Source: Lentimicrobiaceae bacterium
GTDB lineage: Bacteria > Bacteroidota > Bacteroidia > Bacteroidales > WCHB1-69
Direction: 5' to 3'
NCBI GenBank assembly: GCA_009776395.1
Contig: WRNX01000021.1
Span: forward strand, 1 to 15,005
Length of the DNA stretch: 15,005 nt
Position numbers and translations under genes: made by a program. The notes beneath the pieces were generated by a model. The model saw nothing but the letters and a program-made list of their open reading frames with translations. It made no database searches and had not been told where the DNA came from. This document shows, one piece after another, positions 1 through 7,781 of the stretch (position 1 is its first letter; every line of letters begins with the position of its first letter).

Positions 1-1
1 T

Positions 2-409
2 ATTAATGATACGATTTATTGTTCCAATTCCGGCAGACATAAAATTGAAAGTTATACACTTGATGGTGAATATATAACTTCTTTTGGCAAAAGCGGAACA
101 GCGGCGGGTTCTTTTGCCGGTTGCTGCAATCCTGTGTATCTTGCAGAAAGTTCGGATGGCAATATGCTCACTTCGGAAAAAGGAGATCCAAGAATTTCAA
201 TGTATAGCAAAGATGGAAAATTCCTTTCTGTTTTGTTTGATGCGGAAATGTTGGGCGGCGGAACAAAAGCATATCGAATGCGCGTTTATGATGAAAATAT
301 TTTTGTGGAAAACGGAAAAACAATATCTATATATTGCATGGATAAGGCTAACATTTCTACTATAGTAAATCCATGTGATGGTTGCCCAATGCGAGATATG
401 TGTAAATAA
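2..409 (+). CDS. NHL / 6-bladed beta-propeller protein, C-terminal part (5' end outside window)
   Basis: The frame is open from the window edge to the TAA at 407-409, giving 135 visible residues and no start codon. The visible part reads like blades of an NHL-type propeller: SYTLDGEYITSFGK is followed by GSFAGCCNPVYLA and later by MYSKDGKFLSVLFD, the usual 'strand, DG, strand, gap, P.hIA' rhythm. Two cysteine features stand out: GCCNP at visible residues 40-44, and an extreme C-terminal cluster, CDGCPMRDMC, at 125-134. The cysteines could bind a metal or Fe-S centre or form disulfides; the sequence does not decide. Only 11 nt separate it from the membrane Fe-S protein downstream, so co-transcription is likely, and a role as an exocytoplasmic partner of that protein is an inference. 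The export signal, if any, lies outside the window. Confidence 0.72.
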   Translation: MNDTIYCSNSGRHKIESYTLDGEYITSFGKSGTAAGSFAGCCNPVYLAESSDGNMLTSEKGDPRISMYSKDGKFLSVLFDAEMLGGGTKAYRMRVYDENIFVENGKTISIYCMDKANISTIVNPCDGCPMRDMCK

Positions 410-420
410 ATTAATTCACA

Positions 421-2199
421 ATGAAAAATAATAAAATCTCTCCCGAAAAGCTTCAAAGATTTTTTAATATTTGCGGTCGTGCGCTTGCGATTGCCGCGAT
501 TTTATTACTCATCGTTTTTTCTTTTCAAAAAACCAAAATAAAAGAAGCCGAATATTTTTGGCAAATTGATCCCGAATTGTGTATCCACTGTGGACGTTGC
601 GAAACCGAATGCGTATTACAAACTTCCGCCGTAAAATGCGTTCACGACGTTAAAATTTGTGGATATTGCGACTTGTGCGGAGGCTACTATCGAACAAACG
701 CAAAAGAACTGAACACCGCCGCCGAAAACTTGTCCTGCCCAACCGGCGCTATTCAACGCAAATTTATTGAAGAACCATACTTTGAATATACTATAAATGA
801 AGACCTTTGTACCGGTTGTGGAAAATGCGCCAAAGGATGCAACGATTTCGGAAACGGTTCGCTATACTTACAAATAAAACAGGATCTATGTAAAAACTGC
901 AACGAATGCCAAATAGCGAAAAATTGCCCAACAGGCGCAATAAAACGTGTACCCGCTTCGCAAGCATTGAGTTTGAAAACATCAAACCAAAACCGTTTTC
1001 CAAAACCAGACTTTGAATCGGGATACGTTTACCCCAAACAACATCACACTATCCCTAACGAAGCGCTGTGGGCATACATGGATATTGCTATTCTTGTGCT
1101 TTTAATGAGTTTTGTAGCAGGGGCAGTAATAAAAAAGCAAATTCGATGGTCAGTCATTTTCACATCAATAATTTCGGTTGGCTATTTCGGTTTTTACCGG
1201 CATGGGTGTGTTTGCAGTATCGGCGCCATACAAAATGTGGCATTATCATTGACAAACCACACATACACAATCCCATTATTTGTAATGCTACTATTTATTC
1301 TCCCTATCATTTTTGCGTTGTTGTTTGGGCGGGTATTTTGCGCGGGCGTATGTCCCATAGGTGCATTACAGGAATTGGTAAACATAAAAAACTACAAGTT
1401 ATCTAAAACTATTAGCAAAGTATTAGGAATTTTTCCATGGATTTACTTAGGATTCGCTGTACTGTTTGCTATAACCAACAGCCGCTTTATCATCTGCCGT
1501 TTTGATCCCTTTGTAGGAATTTTCCGATTAGGCGGTGAACTGCCTTTGATTCTTTTCGGCGTTTTATTGTTGATATTTTCGATTTTTACGGGACGCCCCT
1601 TTTGCCGTTTTATTTGTCCTTATGGAGTTATTCTCAGCCTTTTCTCTCGAATTTCATTTTTTAAAATAAAAATTACCAAAAAAGAATGTATCAACTGCCA
1701 ACTGTGCCACAACGCCTGCCCGGTGGATGCCATACATACTCCTTACGATAACAAAGTGAAAGAAAACCGATCTACCGGTATGAAGCGCATTCTGCGTTAT
1801 CTGGTTTTTCTGCCCATTATAATAATTACAGGAGCGATGGTAATGTATCTGTTAAGCGACAACTTCAGTAAAGTGCACCAAGAGGTTCGATTGTATGATA
1901 TGGTAATTGAAAACGAAGCCCACCCACAGGCAATGCAATCCTTGGAATTACAGGCTTTTTACGGGCAAAAAAGAACTGTAGCGGAACTTGAAACACAAGT
2001 AATTAAAATAAAAAAAGAGTTTCGTATCGCTTCGACAATAGTCGGCGCATTTTTTGGATTAATAATTTCATTAACACTCATTCATTTATCTACAAAAAGA
2101 ACGCGCAAACTATATGAAATTGATTATGCAAATTGTGTGGAGTGTGGACGATGTTTTGGGTATTGTCCGCAAAATTTAAAGGAAAAGATTAAGGGTTAA
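421..2199 (+). CDS. Polytopic membrane 4Fe-4S protein, NapH/NosR-like, with extra ferredoxin clusters
   Basis: This 592-aa protein has about eight hydrophobic segments (near residues 19-35, 217-236, 242-258, 284-302, 335-351, 372-389, 456-477, 536-555). The NapH/NosR-type membrane core shows in two CxxxCP motifs, FCAGVCP (C307, C311) and FCRFICP (C395, C399), followed by a ferredoxin motif at C423/C426/C429/C433. Unusually, residues 50-175 hold roughly four more cysteine sets: C54/57/60/64, C80/83/86 with C106, C130/133/136/140, and C157/160/163 with C169. The C-terminus adds C572/575/578/582. An HGCVC motif (C263, C265) lies just after a membrane segment. NapH and NosR family members pass electrons across or along the membrane, and I infer the same here. 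The start is the ATG 11 nt after the preceding stop; the next gene is 96 nt away. Family assignment is firm; the specific electron donor and acceptor are not known. Confidence 0.85.
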   Translation: MKNNKISPEKLQRFFNICGRALAIAAILLLIVFSFQKTKIKEAEYFWQIDPELCIHCGRCETECVLQTSAVKCVHDVKICGYCDLCGGYYRTNAKELNTAAENLSCPTGAIQRKFIEEPYFEYTINEDLCTGCGKCAKGCNDFGNGSLYLQIKQDLCKNCNECQIAKNCPTGAIKRVPASQALSLKTSNQNRFPKPDFESGYVYPKQHHTIPNEALWAYMDIAILVLLMSFVAGAVIKKQIRWSVIFTSIISVGYFGFYRHGCVCSIGAIQNVALSLTNHTYTIPLFVMLLFILPIIFALLFGRVFCAGVCPIGALQELVNIKNYKLSKTISKVLGIFPWIYLGFAVLFAITNSRFIICRFDPFVGIFRLGGELPLILFGVLLLIFSIFTGRPFCRFICPYGVILSLFSRISFFKIKITKKECINCQLCHNACPVDAIHTPYDNKVKENRSTGMKRILRYLVFLPIIIITGAMVMYLLSDNFSKVHQEVRLYDMVIENEAHPQAMQSLELQAFYGQKRTVAELETQVIKIKKEFRIASTIVGAFFGLIISLTLIHLSTKRTRKLYEIDYANCVECGRCFGYCPQNLKEKIKG

Positions 2200-2295
2200 A
2201 TAATTTTTATAATTTTTCCGCGTTATAATGCAGTTTTATCATATTATTCCTACATATATATGTTGTTATTTCATCATTATAGAAAATTTTAAACC

Positions 2296-3435
2296 ATGAT
2301 TAACAGGATATTAAATTTAACAAATCCCTATAACGACAGTATTTTTGTATGGGGAGCACGCCAGGTAGGAAAAACAACTTTGATTAAAAATACTTATCCC
2401 AATGCTGTTTATTATGATTTACTTTTGGCAAAAGATTTTGAGCGTTTATTACGCAATCCATCATTACTTAGTGAAGATTTAGCTACTTTGAACGATGACA
2501 ATGTGGTCATTATTGATGAAATACAGAAAATACCGCAACTGTTGGATGAAATTCACGCATTGATTTTTAACAAAAATATTCGTTTTATATTAAGCGGATC
2601 AAGTCCCCGCAAACTTAAACGTAGTGGTACTAATTTACTTGGTGGAAGAGCATTGAGAGAGGTCTTGTACCCTTTAGTAAGTGCTGAAATTCCTGAATTT
2701 GATATTCATAAAGCCGTGCGCTACGGCATGCTACCACGTCATTATTTAGTTTCCGACCCATGGAAACGATTAAGCGCTTATGTCGGAGTTTATCTCAAAG
2801 AAGAAATTAATGAAGAAGCGCTGTTAAGACATCTAAAAACTTTTTCCCGTTTTATGGAAATAGCGGCATTTTCAAATGGCGAAATGGTAGTATATAAAAA
2901 TATTGCCCAAGATTGCGGAATAGACTATCGAACTGTAAAAGATTATTTTGAAATATTGGTGGATACGCTTGTAGGTTATATGCTTCCCAGTTTTTCACAT
3001 ACAATAAAACGACGCAGCATACAAGCGCCAAAATTTTATTATTTTGACGTAGGAATTGCCAACTATCTGAGAAACAGACGTCATATCCAATTTGGCTCAG
3101 TTGATTTCGGACATGCTTTTGAACATTTTATCATTCAGGAACTTATTGCTTATTTAGGGTACAACGAAAAAGAAGAACAACTCTCATATTGGCGCACAAG
3201 TTCTGGATATGAAGTTGACGCTATTATCGGTAACGGGCGTATTGCCATTGAAATAAAATCTACCGAAGAAGTACAGACACGACACCTTAAAGGATTATAT
3301 GCTTTTCAAGAAGAATTTCCCGATTGTCGTCTCATTGCAGTTTCTTTCGACTCAAGACCTCGAATTAAAAACAAGGTAGAGATCTATCCGGCAACTGATT
3401 TCTTAAAAAAATTATGGGATCACGAAATTATATAA
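2296..3435 (+). CDS. AAA ATPase of the AAA_14 / DUF4143 family
   Basis: This 379-aa protein has an N-terminal AAA+ domain and a C-terminal DUF4143 domain, the standard length and order for a large prokaryotic family of unsettled function. Visible motifs are Walker A GARQVGKTT (residues 20-28), Walker B VVIIDEIQ (70-77), a sensor-1-like ILSGSSPR (98-105) and a likely arginine finger in LLGGRALRE (114-122). Near the C-terminus, YEVDAI (D308) and IAIEIKS (E319, K321) fit the D...ExK signature of a PD-(D/E)XK nuclease-like fold, which is often retained in this family; whether it cuts DNA is not known. The family is frequent in Bacteroidales accessory DNA. It sits between two redox genes, 96 nt after one and 23 nt before the other, with no evident link to electron transfer. 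I read it as a later insertion that kept the operon direction. Confidence 0.88.
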   Translation: MINRILNLTNPYNDSIFVWGARQVGKTTLIKNTYPNAVYYDLLLAKDFERLLRNPSLLSEDLATLNDDNVVIIDEIQKIPQLLDEIHALIFNKNIRFILSGSSPRKLKRSGTNLLGGRALREVLYPLVSAEIPEFDIHKAVRYGMLPRHYLVSDPWKRLSAYVGVYLKEEINEEALLRHLKTFSRFMEIAAFSNGEMVVYKNIAQDCGIDYRTVKDYFEILVDTLVGYMLPSFSHTIKRRSIQAPKFYYFDVGIANYLRNRRHIQFGSVDFGHAFEHFIIQELIAYLGYNEKEEQLSYWRTSSGYEVDAIIGNGRIAIEIKSTEEVQTRHLKGLYAFQEEFPDCRLIAVSFDSRPRIKNKVEIYPATDFLKKLWDHEII

Positions 3436-3458
3436 ATTAGGTTTTTTATTCTTCAATA

Positions 3459-5222
3459 ATGAAAAAAACAATCAGCCGAAATATTGCCATACTATCCGCA
3501 ATTTTTATTGTTACTTTTTCCATAATGCTAATAACCAATTATTTTCAAGTTAGCAGTTCGGAAACGATTCAATCGGAAATGATTGAAAAACTGAAACAGG
3601 CAAATGAAGAATTAGGCGATAATCCGCAACTGCAAGAACAAATTAGGGAATTAGATCTATTGGCACGAAAAGCCTATTTCATTAATCTCTACCGATTAAA
3701 AACAGGCATCTTTATTTTGTTGGGAATGATGGTAGTTTTTGTGGTAACGTTACAGATCTATTTTGCCAAAAGTAAAGATATTCCTGATAAGGATATTGAC
3801 CCGCTTGACACTTGGTTAATAAATTCAAAAACAAGAAAATATGTGATTTGGATGGCAGGTTGTTTGGCATTGAGCGGAATTGGTTTTGCCCTACTCACTT
3901 CGCCATATTTTAAGGCAGAAAGCAGCAAGCAGCAAGCAGAAAGCAGTGTGGAAGTGGATTTTTCTATGATTGAAACAGATTCCATTGAAAGTACTGATTC
4001 TCAAATCTCAAATCTCGAATCTCAAGTCTCAAATCTTGAAACTGAAATTCCTGAAGAATCTGAAATATCAAAAGTTACTCACAACGGTTTTAGAGGAAAT
4101 AATTCACTTGGAATCAGTAGTGCAAAAAATATTCCAACCTCGTGGAATTTGTCATCCGGAAAAAATATTTTATGGAAAGTTCCTGTTCCGCGAAAAGGAT
4201 TTAACTCTCCTGTAATCAATGGAAACAAAATTTTCTTTTCCGGCGCAGACGAAACAGCGAAAGAATTGTTTTGCTATGAGTTAAGTTCGGGAAAACAATT
4301 ATGGAAGTTGGAGGTTAAAAATATTCCCGGCTCGCCGGCTCAAATTCCAAAAATACCGGACGATACGGGGTTGGCTGCTTCCACCGTAGCCACCAACGGC
4401 AATGTGGTTTGCGCTATCTTTGCCACCGGTGATCTGATATGCGCCAACATGGACGGAAAACAAATTTGGGCAAAAAATATCGGCGTACCCGATAATCCGT
4501 ATGGATATGCCTCTTCATTACTTATTTTTGGAAATTCATTAATCATTCAATACGACAATCATAATGCAAAAAAAGTGATGGTGTTAGATTTGACAACCGG
4601 AAATCCGCGTTGGACAAAAGATCGCGCCGAAAAACATCCGTCATGGAGCAGTCCGATAATTGCTACGGTGAACAACAAACCACAATTGATTTTGGTTGGA
4701 AATCCGGGCGTTACTTCTTACAATCCAAATACTGGAGAACAATATTGGCGTGTGGAGTGCATGTCGGGTGAACCTGCACCAAGCCCTGCCTATTCTAACG
4801 GAATCGTTTTTGCAGCTACCGAATATGCCACCATGACCGCCATTAATGCAACAGATGGTTCTGTGCTTTGGGAAAATGATGAATTTTTGCCCGAAATAGC
4901 CAGCCCCGTGGCAACCCAAGATTTTGTGCTTGTGGCAACCTCTTACGGCGTAGTAGCCACTTTCCATGCTCAAACCGGCGAAATGATTAAAACCATGGAG
5001 TTTAACACCGATTTTAATGCCTCACCGATCATTGTGGATGGAAAAATTTATCTCATCTGCACCAGCGGAAAAGTGTTCATTCTCTCTGCAAAAGGTGATT
5101 TCAATTTGATTAATTCTTTTGAAACAGGAGAAAAAACGTTTGCTACGCCGGCATCTACCGATAAGAAGATTGTGATTAAGACGGAAAAGAGTATTTATTG
5201 TGTATCAACTATGCAAAAATAA
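3459..5222 (+). CDS. Membrane-anchored PQQ-like beta-propeller protein
   Basis: This 587-aa protein opens with a membrane part: hydrophobic segments at about residues 8-27, 81-102 and 128-147, with a charged, probably coiled-coil stretch (34-72) between the first two. A Ser/Glu/Gln-rich linker (152-208) leads to a C-terminal propeller (about 210-585) built from PQQ-like blades. Typical blade signatures are FCYELSSGKQLWKLEV, ICANMDGKQIWAKNI, VLDLTTGNPRWTKD, AINATDGSVLWEND and TFHAQTGEMIKTME. With three membrane passes and a cytoplasmic N-terminus, the propeller would lie outside the inner membrane. I see no sign that it is a true quinoprotein dehydrogenase; such propellers often act as scaffolds (for example BamB). 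Its neighbours suggest a docking or sensing role in the redox cluster, which is inference. The gene ends 9 nt before the HydCB-like fusion. Confidence 0.82.
   Translation: MKKTISRNIAILSAIFIVTFSIMLITNYFQVSSSETIQSEMIEKLKQANEELGDNPQLQEQIRELDLLARKAYFINLYRLKTGIFILLGMMVVFVVTLQIYFAKSKDIPDKDIDPLDTWLINSKTRKYVIWMAGCLALSGIGFALLTSPYFKAESSKQQAESSVEVDFSMIETDSIESTDSQISNLESQVSNLETEIPEESEISKVTHNGFRGNNSLGISSAKNIPTSWNLSSGKNILWKVPVPRKGFNSPVINGNKIFFSGADETAKELFCYELSSGKQLWKLEVKNIPGSPAQIPKIPDDTGLAASTVATNGNVVCAIFATGDLICANMDGKQIWAKNIGVPDNPYGYASSLLIFGNSLIIQYDNHNAKKVMVLDLTTGNPRWTKDRAEKHPSWSSPIIATVNNKPQLILVGNPGVTSYNPNTGEQYWRVECMSGEPAPSPAYSNGIVFAATEYATMTAINATDGSVLWENDEFLPEIASPVATQDFVLVATSYGVVATFHAQTGEMIKTMEFNTDFNASPIIVDGKIYLICTSGKVFILSAKGDFNLINSFETGEKTFATPASTDKKIVIKTEKSIYCVSTMQK
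3913..4040 (+). repeat. Short direct repeats in the propeller-protein linker
   Basis: Two simple-sequence tracts lie inside the linker of the propeller protein. The first (3913-3946) iterates AGCAG/AAGCAG units. The second (3999-4040) iterates a unit close to TCTCAAA and encodes the doubled peptide SQISNLE / SQVSNLE. They look like slippage-type expansions in a region free of fold constraint. Confidence 0.6.
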
Positions 5223-5231
5223 TATATATCA

Positions 5232-7604
5232 ATGCCCTGTAATTGCAACCATAATAATACTGACTTTATCACCCAAACCGATGCAATTATTGAACGCATC
5301 GGAACGAAACGAAGTGATATTATTCCATTACTTCAGGCGTTGCAAAACGAGTTCAGTTATTTGCCCTCAGAAGCTATTGAACGTATTTATGAAAAAACAG
5401 AAATAGATCGTGCGCAACTCATCAGCGTTTCCACATTCTATTCGCAGTTTAGACATATTCCTTACGGGAAACACTTAATAAAAGTATGCACAGGAACCGC
5501 TTGCCACGTGAAAGGAGCAGGAAATGTTTACGATGCCTTTCGCCGCGAACTGAAAATAGAGGAAGATGCAATTACTACTTCCGACCAACTTTTTTCTATT
5601 GAAAAAATTGCCTGTTTGGGTTGTTGTACGCTGGCGCCGGTAGTACAAATTGATGAGAAAATTTACGGACATGTTCAGCCCGGTAAGATAAATGAAATCA
5701 TTAGTGATTTTCTTCTACAACAAGAAGAAAAAGAACGGAAAGATACGAGTAAAGGAAAACTAAATATTTCGGGAGAAATTCGACTTGGAATGGGTTCATG
5801 TTGTCAGGCAAGCGGCTCAGCCGGAATTTATAAAGAATTGTTAAACGCTTCGCAAGAATTGGGTATTGAAGTTAATATCAAAACTGTAGGTTGTGTGGGC
5901 GTTTGTAATAAAGTACCTTTAATTGATGTGGTAATGCCCGATAATACTATTGTTCGCTATCCCAATGTAAAGTCTGCCGAAATTAAAGAGATTTTGCACC
6001 GCCATTTTAAACCCGAAAATTATTTCAAACGATTAAAAAACAATCTGTTTAATCATATTGATACGTTTCATACCGATATTACCTGGGATAATGTAATTTG
6101 GAAGTCGGAACAAGAGCGAACAGGAATTATTGACAGTTTTCTTTCCAAACAAAAACATATTTCCACCGAAGGATACGGTTTTTTAACACCTTTAAATATT
6201 GATGAATACATTCATCACGGTGGTTTTGAAGCATTAAAAAAAGCAGTTTCAACACTCAAACCTGATGAACTCATTGCCGCCATCCTTAGTAGCGGTATTC
6301 GCGGACGCGGCGGCGGCGGGTTTTTAACCGGGAAAAAATGGAAAATTACGGCTAAATCAAATATAAAAGAAAAATATGTGATTTGTAACGGTGATGAAGG
6401 CGACCCCGGCGCATTTATGGACCGAATGATGCTCGAATCGTATCCGTTTCGAGTTATTGAAGGAATGATAATTGCCGGTTATGCAGTGGGCGCTGATAAA
6501 GGAATTTTTTATATTCGGGCTGAATATCCGTTGGCAGTGAGTCGAATACGCATGGCAATAGAGATTTGTCGCGAAAAAAATCTACTTGGGAAAAATATTT
6601 TTGAAACCAATTTTTCATTCGATATTTCTATTTTTGAAGGCGCGGGCGCATTTGTTTGCGGCGAAGAAACCGCGCTGATCGCCTCTATGGAAGGAAAAAG
6701 AGGATTTCCTAACCTTCGTCCTCCGTACCCTGCCGAAAATGGATTTAACGGTTGTCCAACATTAGTCAACAACGTGGAAACCCTGAGCCAAATCCCTTAT
6801 ATTTTAAAACACGGAGCCGAACATTACGCAAATACCGGCACCCTTAGTAGCAAGGGAACCAAAGTGTTTGCGCTGGCAGGAAAAATAAAACACGGCGGAT
6901 TGATTGAAGTGCCAATGGGAATTACATTAAATCAGATTGTGGAAGAGATTGGCGGCGGTGTGGAAGATGGAAAAAAACTGAAAGCCATCCAAATTGGAGG
7001 TCCTTCGGGAGGCTGTATTCCTGCGCATTTGTGCGATATTCAAGTTGATTTTGACTCTTTTACACAGATGGGCGCCATGATGGGTTCCGGCGGGTTGGTA
7101 GTGTTAAGTGAAAACGACTGTATGGTGGATGTTGCCCGATATTTTCTCTCTTTTTCCTGCGAACAATCGTGCGGAAAATGCACCTTCTGTCGTGTCGGAA
7201 TTAGAAGGATGCTTGATATTTTAGATAAAATAACAACAGGAAAAGCAGAAATAACAGATATTGACAAACTTGAACAATTGGCGTTGAATGTAAAAAAAGC
7301 AGCGCTTTGTGGATTGGGAAAAACTGCGCCTAATCCCGTATTAACTACTCTAAAATATTTCAGAGAAGAATATGAAGAACATGTAAAAGGGTTCTGTAAA
7401 ACAGGAACTTGCAAAGAATTAATCCAATATTCCATTACCGACCATTGCACCGGCTGCACCAAGTGCGCCAAAGTTTGTCCGGTAGATGCCATACCATACA
7501 CTCCTTATGAAATTCATAGTATTGATAATGAGAAATGTGTGAAATGTGGATTGTGTATTGAGGAGTGTAAATTTGATGCGATTAGAAAAATTTCCTTGCT
7601 GTGA
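5232..7604 (+). CDS. HydC-HydB-like fusion: NuoE [2Fe-2S] domain + NADH/FMN/Fe-S subunit
   Basis: This 790-aa protein combines two subunits that are normally separate. Residues 10-165 are NuoE/HydC-like, with a thioredoxin-fold [2Fe-2S] site (C86, C91, C128, C132). Residues 180-262 form a second thioredoxin-like [2Fe-2S] domain (C190/C191, C221, C225), as at the N-terminus of HydB. Residues 320-720 are the NuoF-like FMN/NADH core: GRGGGGFLTGKKW (358-370), CNGDEGDPGAFMDR (385-398), then an SLBB-type region and a [4Fe-4S] site C647/650/653 plus C693. Residues 735-785 carry two [4Fe-4S] ferredoxin motifs (C739/742/745/749 and C769/772/775/779). The C-terminal ferredoxin and the preceding FCKTGTCKEL match HydB of multimeric [FeFe]-hydrogenases better than complex I NuoF. 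The family oxidises or reduces NAD(P)H and can exchange electrons with ferredoxin. No HydA follows; a terminator-like hairpin does. The ATG at 5232 lies 9 nt after the previous stop. Confidence 0.9.
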   Translation: MPCNCNHNNTDFITQTDAIIERIGTKRSDIIPLLQALQNEFSYLPSEAIERIYEKTEIDRAQLISVSTFYSQFRHIPYGKHLIKVCTGTACHVKGAGNVYDAFRRELKIEEDAITTSDQLFSIEKIACLGCCTLAPVVQIDEKIYGHVQPGKINEIISDFLLQQEEKERKDTSKGKLNISGEIRLGMGSCCQASGSAGIYKELLNASQELGIEVNIKTVGCVGVCNKVPLIDVVMPDNTIVRYPNVKSAEIKEILHRHFKPENYFKRLKNNLFNHIDTFHTDITWDNVIWKSEQERTGIIDSFLSKQKHISTEGYGFLTPLNIDEYIHHGGFEALKKAVSTLKPDELIAAILSSGIRGRGGGGFLTGKKWKITAKSNIKEKYVICNGDEGDPGAFMDRMMLESYPFRVIEGMIIAGYAVGADKGIFYIRAEYPLAVSRIRMAIEICREKNLLGKNIFETNFSFDISIFEGAGAFVCGEETALIASMEGKRGFPNLRPPYPAENGFNGCPTLVNNVETLSQIPYILKHGAEHYANTGTLSSKGTKVFALAGKIKHGGLIEVPMGITLNQIVEEIGGGVEDGKKLKAIQIGGPSGGCIPAHLCDIQVDFDSFTQMGAMMGSGGLVVLSENDCMVDVARYFLSFSCEQSCGKCTFCRVGIRRMLDILDKITTGKAEITDIDKLEQLALNVKKAALCGLGKTAPNPVLTTLKYFREEYEEHVKGFCKTGTCKELIQYSITDHCTGCTKCAKVCPVDAIPYTPYEIHSIDNEKCVKCGLCIEECKFDAIRKISLL

Positions 7605-7634
7605 TCTACGGTTATTAAAATTTTATAAAATCCT

Positions 7635-7672
7635 ATTAACATTTTTTTGTTAATTTTTTTTTTATTTTTTTT
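7635..7672 (+). terminator. AT-rich hairpin with long T tail
   Basis: A perfect 7-bp inverted repeat (ATTAACA at 7635-7641, TGTTAAT at 7648-7654) encloses a six-T loop and runs straight into a T-rich tail to about 7672. It lies about 30 nt past the stop of the HydCB-like gene and before the promoter of the giant surface gene. The layout suits an intrinsic terminator, but the stem has only one G-C pair, so efficiency is uncertain. Confidence 0.55.
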
Positions 7673-7693
7673 CCATACCTATTAAAAAATATA

Positions 7694-7701
7694 TATTTTT
7701 G
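7694..7701 (+). promoter_or_regulatory. Bacteroidetes -7 box (TAnnTTTG) for the giant surface gene
   Basis: TATTTTTG matches the Bacteroidetes primary sigma -7 consensus TAnnTTTG exactly, and the 20 or so bases upstream are very AT-rich. I do not find the -33 TTG at the usual spacing. If used, transcription would begin a few bases downstream, giving a leader of roughly 70-80 nt before the ATG at 7782. That leader is A-rich and lacks a Shine-Dalgarno sequence, as is normal in this phylum. Confidence 0.45.
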
Positions 7702-7781
7702 CGCGTTATTTGTAAAAATAAGTAAGATTATCAAAGTAATAACAACAAAAAAAATTTATTATAAACCAAAAATATTTTAAC

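Noticed and set aside
84..365. Plus-strand open frame overlapping the NHL propeller tail
   Set aside because: The alternative frame from the window edge gives coherent propeller blades and ends 11 nt before the next gene; this frame gives no recognisable features.
2200..2295. Possible promoter for the ATPase gene
   Set aside because: The gap is AT-rich but I find no TAnnTTTG with a correctly spaced TTG, and no clear hairpin.
3459..5222. Assignment as a true PQQ-dependent dehydrogenase
   Set aside because: Only generic PQQ-like blade motifs are seen, with a three-pass membrane anchor in front; no catalytic or cofactor residues could be identified.
7040..7501. 153-codon minus-strand open frame
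   Set aside because: It lies fully inside the HydB-like coding region, whose cysteine and FMN/NADH motifs are intact; no family features on the minus strand.
5232..7604. Assignment as respiratory complex I NuoE/NuoF
   Set aside because: The extra N-terminal thioredoxin-like domain and the C-terminal 2x[4Fe-4S] ferredoxin are HydB features absent from standard NuoF, and no other nuo gene is nearby.
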